A stretch of 64,000 bases of DNA from Marinobacter manganoxydans MnI7-9 (GTDB lineage Bacteria; Pseudomonadota; Gammaproteobacteria; Pseudomonadales; Oleiphilaceae). The translations under genes were made by a program, and so were the position numbers. The notes below the pieces were generated by a model, which worked only from the letters and a program-made list of their open reading frames with translations, did not search any database and was not told where the DNA came from. How positions within the stretch are numbered: the first letter of the stretch is position 1; each line of letters starts with the position of its first letter. The stretch spans positions 301,920-365,919 of the forward strand of contig NZ_AGTR01000084.1 in NCBI RefSeq assembly GCF_000235625.1. The letters are read 5' to 3'. Positions 16,737-26,174 of this stretch are shown piece after piece.

Positions 16737-17521
16737 CGGGCTTGTCTCCGGTAGGCAATAAACATCAGGGCGGCGCCGGCAACGATCATCGGGAAGGACA
16801 GTACCTGCCCCATGGTAAGCCAGTCAAAGGCAAGATAGCCCAGCTGCGGATCCGGCTGACGCACGAATTCCACCAGGAAGCGGAACACGCCGTAGCAAAT
16901 GAGGAACAGACCGGAAACCGCCATGGTCGGGCGCTGCCGGGATGAGAACCACCACAGGATCACGAACAGGGCAACGCCTTCCAGGGCAAACTGGTAAAGC
17001 TGGGAGGGATGACGGGCGAGAGAATCCGGAGCCGTTCGAAACACCATACCCCAGGCAACGTCAGTGGGCTTGCCCCACAACTCGCCGTTAATAAAGTTGC
17101 CGATCCGCCCTGCGCCGAGTCCAAGGGGCACCAGCGGCGCCACAAAGTCGGCCAGGCGCCAGAATCCGCTGCCCACCTTGCGGCCATACCACCACATGGC
17201 AAACATCACGCCCAGCAAACCGCCGTGGAAAGACATGCCCCCTTCCCAGACCCGCAGCAGCCAGAGCGGGTCCGCCAGGAAGGCGTCAAAGTTGTAGAAC
17301 AGGACATAGCCGAAGCGGCCGCCCAGGATGACCCCCAGGGCCAGGTAAAACAGAAGGTCGCCCATCTGCTCTTCGTTGATCGGCGACCAGGGCTTGCGGG
17401 TGCGAATGCGTCCAAGCCACCAGCCGGCTAGAAAACCGAACAGATAAGTCAGACCGTACCAGTGGATCTTGAGGGGGCCGATGGCAATGGCCACCGGATC
17501 AATCTGGGGATGCTGCAGCAT
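16733..17521 (-). CDS. lgt: Prolipoprotein diacylglyceryl transferase Lgt
   Basis: 262-residue inner-membrane enzyme that transfers diacylglycerol from phosphatidylglycerol to the lipobox Cys of prolipoproteins, the first step of lipoprotein maturation. About seven transmembrane segments are present. The Lgt signature [15 protein letters not shown] lies near residues 137-151, and [11 protein letters not shown] is at the N-terminus. It is coupled to thyA by an ATGA overlap, the common lgt-thyA-folA order. A substrate in this window is LpoA. Confidence 0.97.
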   Translation of the reverse strand: MLQHPQIDPVAIAIGPLKIHWYGLTYLFGFLAGWWLGRIRTRKPWSPINEEQMGDLLFYLALGVILGGRFGYVLFYNFDAFLADPLWLLRVWEGGMSFHGGLLGVMFAMWWYGRKVGSGFWRLADFVAPLVPLGLGAGRIGNFINGELWGKPTDVAWGMVFRTAPDSLARHPSQLYQFALEGVALFVILWWFSSRQRPTMAVSGLFLICYGVFRFLVEFVRQPDPQLGYLAFDWLTMGQVLSFPMIVAGAALMFIAYRRQAR

Positions 17522-17531
17522 ATACTACCTC

Positions 17532-18329
17532 TCAGCTCAGGAGAAAACGGAGCCCCACCAGCAGGAGCATGATGGAGAAAGTACGCTTGAGAATCCGGGG
17601 GTTCAGCCGATGTGCCAGATTGGCGCCCACCCGGGCAAAGAAAACGCTGGTGAGAATAATACCGATCAGGGCCGGCAGATAAATGAAGCCGGCGCTCGGT
17701 TCCGGCAGTGCGGGATGATGCCACCCGGTCCAGATGTTACCCAGCGCACCGGACACGGCGATGGGCAGGCCACAGGCGGCAGATGTACCGACCGCCTGCT
17801 GCATCCGCACGTTACACCAGCTCAGGTAAGGCACCGTAAGGGTTCCCCCGCCGATTCCGAAAATCGCCGACCCCCAGCCAATAAAACCACCGGCGACGCC
17901 GAGGCCTGCCACCCCGGGAACGTCGCGACCCGGCTTGGGGTCAACCTGGAAAAACATTTTCAGCCCTACCAGAATGACAAAAATGCCGATGACCAGTTCG
18001 AGCGCGCGCCCGCTCATCAGGGATGCCGTCCAGGCACCAACCAGGGCGCCGCCAATAATCCCGACCGTCATGGGCCGGAACAGATCCCAACGCACGGCGC
18101 CGTGCTTGTTATGGGAGCGAATGGAGCTGACCGAGGTGAACACGATGGTCGCGAGCGAGGTGCCTACAGCCAGATGGGGAATAATATCCGGATCGATTCC
18201 CTGCAGACCAAAGGTGAACATCAACACGGGCACGATGATCAGCCCGCCACCAATGCCGAACAGCCCCGCCACGGTGCCTGCCAGGGCACCGAGGGCCAGA
18301 TAAGAAGCTATTACGTAAAACAGAGTCAT
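17532..18329 (-). CDS. TauE/SafE-family membrane permease
   Basis: 265 residues from the ATG at 18329 (27 further in-frame codons upstream are not conserved and run into the divergent promoter region). It has eight or so transmembrane segments and two copies of the family's glycine-rich motif: GLFGIGGGLIIVPVL near residue 22 and AIFGIGGGTLTVPYL near 160. Members are proposed exporters of sulfite, sulfoacetate or other organosulfonates; the substrate here cannot be assigned. It is 10 bases upstream of lgt on the same strand and may feed transcription into lgt-thyA-folA. Confidence 0.87.
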   Translation of the reverse strand: MTLFYVIASYLALGALAGTVAGLFGIGGGLIIVPVLMFTFGLQGIDPDIIPHLAVGTSLATIVFTSVSSIRSHNKHGAVRWDLFRPMTVGIIGGALVGAWTASLMSGRALELVIGIFVILVGLKMFFQVDPKPGRDVPGVAGLGVAGGFIGWGSAIFGIGGGTLTVPYLSWCNVRMQQAVGTSAACGLPIAVSGALGNIWTGWHHPALPEPSAGFIYLPALIGIILTSVFFARVGANLAHRLNPRILKRTFSIMLLLVGLRFLLS

Positions 18330-18417
18330 TGTTTGAGCCGCACCCGGGAAACCAAGGCTGGTATGATACACAGCGCAAGAGTCAACTTCATTAAATCCGG
18401 GAGCCCACACCTACACC

Positions 18418-19191
18418 ATGTGCCTGATCGCTTTCGCCGTTGGCCAGAACCCTCATTTCCCATTGGTGGTTGCCGCCAATCGGGATGAATTTTTCCGCCG
18501 CCCGACGGCCGCCATGGACTGGTGGACCACAGAATCCGGCACCCGCGTGCTTGCCGGCCGTGATCTGCTTTCCGGGGGCACCTGGCTTGCAGTCAATGCC
18601 GATGGCGAGGTCAGTGCCGTGACCAATGTACGGGAAGGCACACCGGAGACCGGTCGAATCAGCCGGGGCGAACTGCCCTTGCGGGCCCTCACCGATTCCC
18701 GGGATAGGCTTGAGGGCTATCTACTTGATGAAGCCGATCAGTTTTCCGGCTTCAACCTCGTTCACCTGACCACGGGAGACGGCTGGTATTTCAGTAACCG
18801 GGATGCCCACCCCGGCCGGCGGATCCACCGCGGGGTCTACGGCCTGAGCAATCACCTTCTGCAGACACCCTGGCCCAAACTTCTGCGCCTCCGACAGGCC
18901 GCAGGGGACACCGTTGCCGCTGCCGGCCGCCACGCAGAAAAGCTGCACAACGAATTGATTCCTCTGCTTCAGGACAGCACGCCGGCACCGGACCACCTGC
19001 TGCCTGACACCGGCGTTGGGCTGGAGACCGAGCGCTTCCTGTCGTCGCCCTTTATCGTCGGCTCAGATTACGGCACCCGGGCAACCACCGTGGTGACCGT
19101 TTCAGCCAGCGGTGAAATCGAGGTGACGGAACAGAACTGGGGTCCGGATGCCCGGACCGGTGAACGACGTCACTTCCACTGGCGGCGATAG
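18418..19191 (+). CDS. NRDE family protein (TANGO2-like)
   Basis: 257 residues. The name-giving motif is present (VVAANRDEFFRRPT, residues 17-30) and the protein begins MCLIAF, so Cys2 may become an N-terminal nucleophile after Met removal, as proposed for Ntn-like folds. Other conserved parts are LAGRDLLSGGTWLAV, AVTNVRE and the late DYGTRATTVVTV. The eukaryotic relative TANGO2 has been linked to heme or lipid handling; the bacterial function is not established. It is divergent from the TauE gene and upstream of xseB. Confidence 0.87.
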   Translation: MCLIAFAVGQNPHFPLVVAANRDEFFRRPTAAMDWWTTESGTRVLAGRDLLSGGTWLAVNADGEVSAVTNVREGTPETGRISRGELPLRALTDSRDRLEGYLLDEADQFSGFNLVHLTTGDGWYFSNRDAHPGRRIHRGVYGLSNHLLQTPWPKLLRLRQAAGDTVAAAGRHAEKLHNELIPLLQDSTPAPDHLLPDTGVGLETERFLSSPFIVGSDYGTRATTVVTVSASGEIEVTEQNWGPDARTGERRHFHWRR

Positions 19192-19202
19192 CGATCTGGC
19201 TC

Positions 19203-19211
19203 TGGTATAAT
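19203..19211 (+). promoter_or_regulatory. Extended -10 promoter element for xseB-ispA
   Basis: TGGTATAAT is a perfect extended -10 (TGn plus consensus hexamer), 35 bases before the xseB ATG. The -35 region is poor, as expected for this promoter class. Confidence 0.6.
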
Positions 19212-19246
19212 CCGCGAAATTCTGCCACCCGATCGGAGGGCCTCTG

Positions 19247-19501
19247 ATGGCCGGTGAACAAGGCGCCACATCGATAGCTGATTTTGAGAAGTCTCTTGAT
19301 GAACTGGAAAAGCTGGTTCGCGATCTGGAGCAGGGCGAGCTGTCCCTGGAACAGTCCCTGACGGCGTTCGAGCGGGGTGTAAAGCTGACCCGGGAATGCC
19401 AGCAGGCGTTGAAGAGCGCCGAGCAACGGGTCGAACAACTGGTCCAGAACAGCGACGGCACCCTGGAAACCCGCCCGTTCTCACCGGATGATGCTGACTG
19501 A
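19247..19501 (+). CDS. xseB: Exodeoxyribonuclease VII small subunit XseB
   Basis: 84 residues. XseB binds XseA to form ExoVII, which degrades single-stranded DNA to oligonucleotides. The two-helix family signature is clear: [20 protein letters not shown] and [27 protein letters not shown] provides the ribosome site. Its TGA overlaps the ATG of ispA by one base (TGATG, 19499-19503), the widespread xseB-ispA-dxs arrangement. The large subunit xseA is not in this window. Confidence 0.96.
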   Translation: MAGEQGATSIADFEKSLDELEKLVRDLEQGELSLEQSLTAFERGVKLTRECQQALKSAEQRVEQLVQNSDGTLETRPFSPDDAD

Positions 19502-20397
19502 TGTCCGGAAAGAACCTGCTTGCCTCTGATTTTCTGGAAACCTGCCGGGCCCGCGTCGATGCGGAACTGGACCGGTGCATTACCCGTGATTCCGCCTCTG
19601 GCCGGCTGCAGGAAGCCATGCGCTACAGCGTGCTGGGCGGTGGCAAGCGAATCCGCCCGGCACTGTGTCTTGCAGCGGCAAAGGCAATGGGACAGACCGG
19701 TGACGAGGCCCTGATCCCGGCCTGCTCAGTGGAACTGATCCACGCCTACTCGCTGATCCACGATGACCTGCCGGCCATGGATGACGATGAATTGCGCCGC
19801 GGACGGCCTACTACGCACATTGCCTTCGACGAAGCCACCGCCATCCTTGCTGGCGATGCCCTGCAGGCACTGGCTTTTGGCTGGCTTGCCGAAGCGCCGG
19901 GACTGCCTGAATCGGTGCGTCTGATCATGGTCCGGGAACTGGCCCGGGCCAGTGGCCACGGAGGAATGGTTGGTGGCCAGGCCATCGATCTGGAGTCCGT
20001 CGGCAAAACCCTGGCCCTGGCGCAACTTGAAACCATGCACCGCCACAAGACTGGCGCCCTTATCGAAACCAGCGTGCGAATTGGCGCCCTGACGGCGCCG
20101 TCGGTCGACGAACAGGCCCTGGCTTCCCTGACCCAGTACGCCAAAGCCCTGGGCCTGGCCTTCCAGGTTCAGGATGACCTTCTGGACATCGAGGGCGATA
20201 CAACGGTCATTGGCAAACCCCAGGGCTCGGATGCCGCCCGCGCCAAACCCACCTACCCCGCCCTGCTTGGCCTGGAAGGCGCCAGGGAGCACCTGGCCAA
20301 TCTGCTGGAACAGGCCCAGCAAAGTTTGCAGGCGTTTGGTCCCGAAGCAGACCCCCTGCGGGCAATGGCCGATTACGTGGTGGCAAGAACCCATTGA
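19501..20397 (+). CDS. ispA: Farnesyl diphosphate synthase IspA
   Basis: 298 residues. It condenses IPP with DMAPP and then GPP to make farnesyl diphosphate, precursor of undecaprenyl and quinone side chains. The first aspartate-rich motif DDLPAMDDD is at residues 88-96 and the second is QVQDDLLDIEGD near 222. GGGKRIRPAL and the GHGGMVGGQAIDL segment are also typical. It is translationally coupled to xseB and followed by dxs, which supplies the same pathway. Confidence 0.95.
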   Translation: MSGKNLLASDFLETCRARVDAELDRCITRDSASGRLQEAMRYSVLGGGKRIRPALCLAAAKAMGQTGDEALIPACSVELIHAYSLIHDDLPAMDDDELRRGRPTTHIAFDEATAILAGDALQALAFGWLAEAPGLPESVRLIMVRELARASGHGGMVGGQAIDLESVGKTLALAQLETMHRHKTGALIETSVRIGALTAPSVDEQALASLTQYAKALGLAFQVQDDLLDIEGDTTVIGKPQGSDAARAKPTYPALLGLEGAREHLANLLEQAQQSLQAFGPEADPLRAMADYVVARTH

Positions 20398-20484
20398 ATC
20401 CCGGCGCTCCGAAGGCGCACACTGGCCGTAAATATTTTCGTAACAACTGGCCCGCTTTGTGTGAAACAGCTTCCCCTGTTCCCT

Positions 20485-20490
20485 TATAAT
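20485..20490 (+). promoter_or_regulatory. Possible -10 box for dxs
   Basis: A perfect TATAAT lies 40 bases before the dxs ATG in the 133-base gap after ispA. The -35 position (TGAAAC at 17-base spacing) is weak, so dxs may also depend on read-through from xseB-ispA. Confidence 0.45.
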
Positions 20491-20530
20491 GCCAGTCAGT
20501 TACTGAACGTACCGGAAAAGACCCGAGCAG

Positions 20531-22462
20531 ATGCAGGACACTTATATTTTCAAGGAAATCCCGTCACAGCGGCCCAATACGCCGCTTCTGGACCGGATTG
20601 ACGAACCGGCCCAGCTCAGAGAGCTGGCCCCGGAACAGCTGACCCGGCTGGCCCGGGAGCTCAGGGCCTTTCTGTTATGGTCAGTGGGCCAGACTGGCGG
20701 TCATTTCGGGGCCGGCCTGGGCGTGCTTGAGCTTACTGTCGCCCTTCACTACGTCTTTGATACGCCGAGCGACCGCCTGGTGTGGGACGTCGGCCATCAG
20801 GCCTACCCCCACAAGATCCTGACCGGACGGAAAGAGTCCATGGGAAGCATCCGCCGCAAAGGCGGTCTGGCCGGCTTCCCGAAACGGGCCGAAAGCGAGT
20901 ACGACACCTTTGGCGTCGGCCATTCCAGCACTTCCATCAGCGCAGCGCTGGGCATGGCGATCGCAGCACGCCTGCAGCAGACCGGTCGAAAGAGCATTGC
21001 CGTTATTGGTGACGGCGCCATGACCGCCGGCATGGCGTTCGAGGCACTGAACCACGCCGGTCACCTGCACGCCGACATGCTGGTGATCCTCAACGACAAT
21101 GACATGTCGATTTCCCGGAACGTTGGCGGGCTGTCCAACTACTTTGCCAAACTGCTGTCCAGTCGCACCTACAATCAGGTTCGCGATAGCAGCAAGAAGG
21201 TTCTGCAGGGAGCGCCACACCTGATGGCGCTGGCCAAGAAGACCGAGGAACACTTCAAGGGCATGATTGCCCCTGGCACACTGTTCGAGGAACTGGGGTT
21301 CAACTACATCGGCCCGATCGATGGCCACGACCTGCCCCTGCTGGTTGAAACCCTGGAGAACATCCGCGAACTTGAAGGTCCGCAGTTTCTGCATGTGGTG
21401 ACGACCAAAGGCAAGGGTTTTGCCCCGGCCGAAGCCGATCCGATCGGCTATCACGCCATCAACAAGATCGAGCCGGTTCCACCCAGTAAACCCGAACCGG
21501 TCAAGTCGAAACCGAAGAAGCCCAAATATGCCAACGTCTTCGGGCAGTGGCTGTGCGATTCCGCCGAACAGGATCAGCGCGTGGTGGGCATCACCCCGGC
21601 CATGTGTGAAGGCTCGGATCTGCTGGCATTCTCACAGCGCTTCCCGGAACGCTACTTCGATGTCGCCATCGCCGAACAGCACGCAGTCACGCTGGCAGCA
21701 GGGCTCGCCTGTGACGGCGCCAAGCCGGTGGTCGCCATCTACTCGACGTTCCTGCAGCGGGCGTACGATCAACTGATTCACGATGTCGCTATCCAGAACC
21801 TGGATGTGCTGTTCGCGATTGATCGCGCAGGCCTGGTCGGTGAAGACGGCCCGACCCACGCTGGCGCCTTCGACATCAGCTACCTGCGCTGCGTGCCGAA
21901 CATGGTGGTGATGACACCGTCGGACGAAAATGAAACCCGCCAGATGCTCCAGACCGGCATGCTCTACGAAGGACCGGCATCGGTGCGCTACCCCCGTGGC
22001 ACAGGCCCCGGTGCCGAAATTCAGCAGGAACTGACGCCGCTTGAGATTGGCAAGGGCCGCCGGATTCGCAACGGCAAAGGTGTTGCCATCCTCAACTTTG
22101 GCACCCTGCTGGCGCCTGCTCTGGAGGCTGCAGAAGCCATCGGCGCGACGGTCGCAGACATGCGTTTCGTCAAACCCCTGGATGAAGAACTGGTGTTGGA
22201 GCTGGCCGAGCAGCATGAACTGCTGGTGACCCTGGAAGAAAACGCCATTGCCGGTGGTGCAGGCAGCGCCGTGACCGAATTCCTGAACAGCCGCCTGGTT
22301 ACCTTGCCGGTACTTCAACTGGGCCTGCCCGATACCTTTATGGACCACGGCAAGCACGGGGAGCTGCTGGAAGAATGTGGTCTGGATGCCGCAGGTATTG
22401 AATCGTCTATCCGCACGCGGATCGAGACCCTGCGCCACCAGAACCTGAAAGCCGTCAAATAG
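20531..22462 (+). CDS. dxs: 1-Deoxy-D-xylulose-5-phosphate synthase Dxs
   Basis: 643 residues, full length. This thiamine-diphosphate enzyme condenses pyruvate and glyceraldehyde-3-phosphate, the first step of the MEP isoprenoid pathway. Seen are [14 protein letters not shown], the ThDP-binding [18 protein letters not shown] with the downstream NDN, the transketolase pyrimidine-domain signature [15 protein letters not shown], and VRYPRGTG. It follows ispA, making isoprenoid synthesis genes contiguous. A short basic, Pro/Lys-rich linker ([16 protein letters not shown]) joins the first two domains. A strong terminator closes it. Confidence 0.97.
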   Translation: MQDTYIFKEIPSQRPNTPLLDRIDEPAQLRELAPEQLTRLARELRAFLLWSVGQTGGHFGAGLGVLELTVALHYVFDTPSDRLVWDVGHQAYPHKILTGRKESMGSIRRKGGLAGFPKRAESEYDTFGVGHSSTSISAALGMAIAARLQQTGRKSIAVIGDGAMTAGMAFEALNHAGHLHADMLVILNDNDMSISRNVGGLSNYFAKLLSSRTYNQVRDSSKKVLQGAPHLMALAKKTEEHFKGMIAPGTLFEELGFNYIGPIDGHDLPLLVETLENIRELEGPQFLHVVTTKGKGFAPAEADPIGYHAINKIEPVPPSKPEPVKSKPKKPKYANVFGQWLCDSAEQDQRVVGITPAMCEGSDLLAFSQRFPERYFDVAIAEQHAVTLAAGLACDGAKPVVAIYSTFLQRAYDQLIHDVAIQNLDVLFAIDRAGLVGEDGPTHAGAFDISYLRCVPNMVVMTPSDENETRQMLQTGMLYEGPASVRYPRGTGPGAEIQQELTPLEIGKGRRIRNGKGVAILNFGTLLAPALEAAEAIGATVADMRFVKPLDEELVLELAEQHELLVTLEENAIAGGAGSAVTEFLNSRLVTLPVLQLGLPDTFMDHGKHGELLEECGLDAAGIESSIRTRIETLRHQNLKAVK

Positions 22463-22485
22463 ACGGAACACAAACCTGAGAATGC

Positions 22486-22515
22486 AAAAAGCCCGCGGAG
22501 TTCGCGGGCTTTTTC
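22486..22515. terminator. Bidirectional intrinsic terminator between dxs and ribA
   Basis: AAAAAGCCCGCG and CGCGGGCTTTTT pair perfectly (12 bp) around the loop GAGTT. The A-run and T-run flanks let it serve both convergent genes. Confidence 0.93.
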
Positions 22516-22536
22516 GTATGTGGCGACAAACCCAGC

Positions 22537-23151
22537 TCAGATTTCGGGATCGTCGTCCTGATGGGTCTCCAGCCAGTGGCCGAGCTTGCTCTGCTTGGTA
22601 TCGAGGTAGTGTTCATTGTGGGGGTTGCGGCCCACGTGCAGAGGTACCCTTTCCGTAATGTCGATGCCGTAGGAGGAGAGCGCTTTGACCTTGCGGGGAT
22701 TATTGGTCATCAGCCTCAGGCTCCTGATACCGAGATGCTCCAGCATGTCCTTGCACATGCTGTAGTCACGAAGATCGGCCGCGAAACCCAGACGCTCGTT
22801 GGCCTCTACCGTATCCGCGCCCTGATCCTGCAGATGGTAGGCGCGGATCTTGTTCAACAGGCCGATTCCCCGACCCTCCTGACGCAGATACATGAGGATA
22901 CCCCGACCTTCCCGGGCAATGCTGCGCAGCGCCTCTTCCAGCTGGTAGCCGCAATCACACCGCATGCTATAGAGGGCGTCGCCGGTCAGACATTCGGAAT
23001 GCGTGCGGGCCAGCATGGGTTCGTCGCTATCCAGGTCGCCGAGAGTCAGGGCGACGTGTTCCTTTCCGGTGTCCGGTTCTTCAAAGCCGTGCATATCAAA
23101 TACCCCGAACGGGGTCGGCAACCGGCAGGTCTGGATGTAACGAACAGCCAC
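22537..23151 (-). CDS. ribA: GTP cyclohydrolase II RibA
   Basis: 204 residues from a GTG at 23151 preceded by CGAGGAA; the frame is open upstream to 23226 but that part lacks conservation and a ribosome site. RibA opens GTP to the diaminopyrimidine that starts riboflavin synthesis. Zn ligands are in [10 protein letters not shown] and [14 protein letters not shown]; the catalytic segment [18 protein letters not shown] follows, then MTNNPRKV. It is a stand-alone cyclohydrolase, not fused to RibB. No FMN riboswitch is seen upstream. Confidence 0.95.
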   Translation of the reverse strand: MAVRYIQTCRLPTPFGVFDMHGFEEPDTGKEHVALTLGDLDSDEPMLARTHSECLTGDALYSMRCDCGYQLEEALRSIAREGRGILMYLRQEGRGIGLLNKIRAYHLQDQGADTVEANERLGFAADLRDYSMCKDMLEHLGIRSLRLMTNNPRKVKALSSYGIDITERVPLHVGRNPHNEHYLDTKQSKLGHWLETHQDDDPEI

Positions 23152-23285
23152 AGTGTTTCCTCGTGGTTCAGTCAATCGGGCCGCGCATTCTATCACGGGC
23201 CCGCCCGCTTGGCGTAGTCTCGGCACTGTCGCTCCTCCGGAGTGGTCTTGGTAACCAACACTTACGAGCGCGGCGGTCCGCCAGA

Positions 23286-23768
23286 TCAGGCTTTATCGGC
23301 GACCCAGTGGCCACTGCGGCCGCCTTTCTTCTCCAGCAGACGCACGGAATCAATCTCCATGCCACGATCGACCGCCTTGCACATGTCGTATAGCGTCAGT
23401 GCCGCCACGCTTGCCGCGGTTAACGCCTCCATCTCGACACCGGTCTGGCCGGAAAGTTTGCAGCGGGTCAGAATATGTACAGATGCCCCGTCGTCGCCCG
23501 GAGTCAGTTCAACTTTTACAGACGTCAGGTTCAGCGCATGACACAAGGGAATCAGATCATGGGTTTTCTTTGCGGCCATGATACCGGCGATGCGGGCAAC
23601 AGCCAGGACATCCCCTTTGGGATGCTCACCCTCAATAATCATGTTCAGGGTTTCCGGCGCCATGCGGATGGTAGCTTCAGCGCGGGCCTCGCGTTCGGTG
23701 GCCGCCTTGTCGGTCACGTCCACCATGCGGGCTTCGCCCTTGTCGTCGAGATGGGTCAGTTTACTCAC
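23286..23768 (-). CDS. moaC: Cyclic pyranopterin monophosphate synthase MoaC
   Basis: 160 residues from a GTG at 23768 with GGGAGAG upstream; the longer open frame to 23852 starts with a Cys-rich unconserved stretch. MoaC converts the MoaA product to cyclic pyranopterin monophosphate in molybdenum cofactor synthesis. Seen are MVDVTDK near residue 15, [13 protein letters not shown] with the active-site Lys/His, [21 protein letters not shown], and a terminal KKGGRSGHW. No other moa gene is adjacent. Confidence 0.95.
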   Translation of the reverse strand: MSKLTHLDDKGEARMVDVTDKAATEREARAEATIRMAPETLNMIIEGEHPKGDVLAVARIAGIMAAKKTHDLIPLCHALNLTSVKVELTPGDDGASVHILTRCKLSGQTGVEMEALTAASVAALTLYDMCKAVDRGMEIDSVRLLEKKGGRSGHWVADKA

Positions 23769-23855
23769 GGTCTCTCCCGGAATCGGTTGTGCAAGATGGT
23801 GAAAAATGCAGGAACGACAGCATAACAGACATGGCCACGGCGTCGCTGACAAGTG

Positions 23856-24827
23856 TCAGCTTTGGGGCCACCAGAAGCGGATACCGGCGATGCCCTGACC
23901 GCCCCGCTGGCGAGCCTCGCGGAGATCGCCGGGCGACAAACCGCCCAGGGCAAATACCGGAAGCACCGCTTCCGACACCAGGTCGGCAAAGACCGACCAT
24001 CCCAGGGTCGGCGCACCCGGATGGCTTTCGGTCGGCTGGACTGGCCCCAGGGTCACATAGTCCGCTCCGATAGCCGTCGCATGATCGATTTCCTGCCTGT
24101 CATGGCAGGAAACCCCCAGCCAGACATCTTCCGGAACCGGTCTGGCCGAGAGCTTGGCCGCCTCGCGCCAGGGCAGGTGCAGCCCATGGGCGCCGGGTAT
24201 GGCGCGGAATACCTCCGGTCCACCGTGCACAATCAGTGTAGCTCCGGTCTTTTCACAAACCGGCAACGCGTTCGCCGCCAACTCCCGATAGGCCAGCGGA
24301 CTCAACGCCGGAGCCCGGAGCAGTACCAGCGGTGGTCGAGCGGCGCTCAGCCCCTCCTGCAGGTGCGCAAGGGCTGGCTCCAGGCCATTCTCGGAACCGG
24401 TGATTGCCAACTGCCGGGGCAGACGCAGAGCGCGAATGATCGGCCGGTTGGCGGCGGGGAAATCCTCATCCCGAAGCTGCTCCGAGGTCAGCCATTCCAC
24501 GGGCTGCCCCTCACATCCCCTTGCTTCGCCCTCGGCAGCGCTGGTTTCCCAGACGTCCAGGAAAACCCGCTTGTCGCCATAATCGTGCCGAATACCGATA
24601 ACAGGCTCCAGGGAACCCGCCGGCACGTGAAGACCGGTTTCCTCGGCAATTTCGCGCACAAGCGCCGCCTGAACCGTCTCGCCAGGCTCCACCTTGCCAC
24701 CGGGAAACTCCAGTAAGCCCCCCTGGTGAACGTGGTCTGGCCGTCGGGCGATCAGCACCCGGCCATCACGGACGATGACCGCCACAGCAACGTGAACCTC
24801 TTTGACCGGCGTCTCTCTGGCAGACAT
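23856..24827 (-). CDS. Nudix hydrolase fused to ThiE/TenI-like domain
   Basis: 323 residues. The N-terminal 135 residues are a MutT-type Nudix hydrolase with a complete Nudix box (GGKVEPGETVQAALVREI then AEETGL, about 43-66), likely removing oxidised nucleotides such as 8-oxo-dGTP. The C-terminal part (about 150-323) is a TIM-barrel resembling thiamine phosphate synthase: GADYVTLGPVQPTESHPGAP, ALGGLSPGDL. The same fusion is known next to argJ in Pseudomonas. Whether the ThiE-like part is active is unknown. It lies 2 bases after argJ on the same strand. Confidence 0.9.
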   Translation of the reverse strand: MSARETPVKEVHVAVAVIVRDGRVLIARRPDHVHQGGLLEFPGGKVEPGETVQAALVREIAEETGLHVPAGSLEPVIGIRHDYGDKRVFLDVWETSAAEGEARGCEGQPVEWLTSEQLRDEDFPAANRPIIRALRLPRQLAITGSENGLEPALAHLQEGLSAARPPLVLLRAPALSPLAYRELAANALPVCEKTGATLIVHGGPEVFRAIPGAHGLHLPWREAAKLSARPVPEDVWLGVSCHDRQEIDHATAIGADYVTLGPVQPTESHPGAPTLGWSVFADLVSEAVLPVFALGGLSPGDLREARQRGGQGIAGIRFWWPQS

Positions 24828-24829
24828 GC

Positions 24830-26047
24830 TCAGGTACGATACTCGGCGTTAATAGTCACGTAATCGTGGGAGAAATCGCAGGTCCACACGGTTTCCCGAA
24901 CATCACCCCGCTTGAGGTCGATGGCAATGGTGATCTCTTCCCGATCCATCACGGCCTGCCCGCGGGCTTCCGAGTAATCCTCGGCCCGGCCACCGTTGCG
25001 GACCAGGCAGACATCGCCCAGATAGATTTCAAGGGCATTGAGGTCCAGTCCTTCGACACCGGCGCGACCAACCGCCGCCAGAATCCGGCCCCAATTGGGG
25101 TCCGAGGCGAACAGTGCGGTCTTGACCAACGGCGAATGCGCCACGGTATAGGCAACGTCCAGAGCCTCCTGCTGACCGGCCGCTCCGCTGACGTCGATGG
25201 TGACAAACTTCGTTGCTCCTTCGCCGTCGCGGACAATGGCGTGGGCCAGTTCCAGATAGATTGCCTGCAAGGCCTCCCGCAGCTTCGGCAGCGCCGCGCT
25301 GGAGGCCGTAATCTCTGGGCCGGAATACTGGCCGCTGGCCATCAGCATGCAGGCGTCATTGGTAGAGGTGTCGCCATCGATAGTGATGCGGTTGAAGGAC
25401 TTCTCCCCCAATTCCGAGGCAAGTGTCTGCAGCAGCTCCGGCGCAATCCGGGCATCGGTGGCAATAAAACCGAGCATCGTCGCCATGTTGGGACGAATCA
25501 TGCCCGCACCCTTGCTGATGCCCGAGATGGTTACCGTGTGACCATCCAGCTCAACCTGACAGGAAGCGCCCTTGGGGCGGGTGTCCGTGGTCATGATACC
25601 ACTGGCAGCTTCAGCCCAGCGATTCTCGGCAGTGTTCGCCAAAGCCTCCGGAAGCGCGCCAACGATCTTCTGGACCGGCAACGGCTCGCCAATCACCCCC
25701 GTGGAAAACGGCAGAATTTCGGCTTCCGTGACGCCCGCCTGCTTTGCCAGGGCCTGGCAACAGGCCATAGCATCCCGCATACCTTGCTCACCAGTACCGG
25801 CGTTGGCATTGCCCGTGTTGATCAAGAGGTACCGGGGCGAGGTCTCGGCCAGATGCCGGCGGCTGAGGGTAACCGGTGCTGCACAGAACTGGTTTTTCGT
25901 GAAGATACCGGCAACCCGGCTTTCCGGGGCCAGCTCGAAAACAACCACGTCCTTGCGTCCCGGCTTCTTTATACCGGCACTGGCTATGCCGACCTTGATT
26001 CCGGCTACCGGATAAAACTCAGGTAAGGTTCCCGGACCTACCGCCAT
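24830..26047 (-). CDS. argJ: Glutamate N-acetyltransferase / amino-acid acetyltransferase ArgJ
   Basis: 405 residues. ArgJ transfers acetyl from N-acetylornithine to glutamate, and often also makes N-acetylglutamate from acetyl-CoA, in arginine synthesis. The precursor cleaves itself before a Thr in the motif PNMATMLGF (here KGAGMIRPNMATMLGFIATD, around residue 190), giving alpha and beta chains. TIDGDTSTNDACMLMASG is the second signature. It is separated from secA by a terminator and followed immediately by the Nudix-ThiE gene. Confidence 0.96.
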   Translation of the reverse strand: MAVGPGTLPEFYPVAGIKVGIASAGIKKPGRKDVVVFELAPESRVAGIFTKNQFCAAPVTLSRRHLAETSPRYLLINTGNANAGTGEQGMRDAMACCQALAKQAGVTEAEILPFSTGVIGEPLPVQKIVGALPEALANTAENRWAEAASGIMTTDTRPKGASCQVELDGHTVTISGISKGAGMIRPNMATMLGFIATDARIAPELLQTLASELGEKSFNRITIDGDTSTNDACMLMASGQYSGPEITASSAALPKLREALQAIYLELAHAIVRDGEGATKFVTIDVSGAAGQQEALDVAYTVAHSPLVKTALFASDPNWGRILAAVGRAGVEGLDLNALEIYLGDVCLVRNGGRAEDYSEARGQAVMDREEITIAIDLKRGDVRETVWTCDFSHDYVTINAEYRT

Positions 26048-26104
26048 TCTGCCACTCCTCTTGTCTGGGGGTGCGTTCGAGGTAACACACGACCCGCTGA
26101 AAAC

Positions 26105-26150
26105 GAAAAAACCCGCATCCCACCAGTTGTGGCTGGCAGAGTGCGGGTTC
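26105..26150 (-). terminator. Intrinsic terminator after secA
   Basis: On the minus strand AACCCGCA and TGCGGGTT close a stem with an inner CCAG/CTGG helix, followed by a T-run of six. It lies 25 bases after the secA stop. Confidence 0.8.
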
Positions 26151-26174
26151 CGATGGTGCGGTCAGTGCTCTGAA

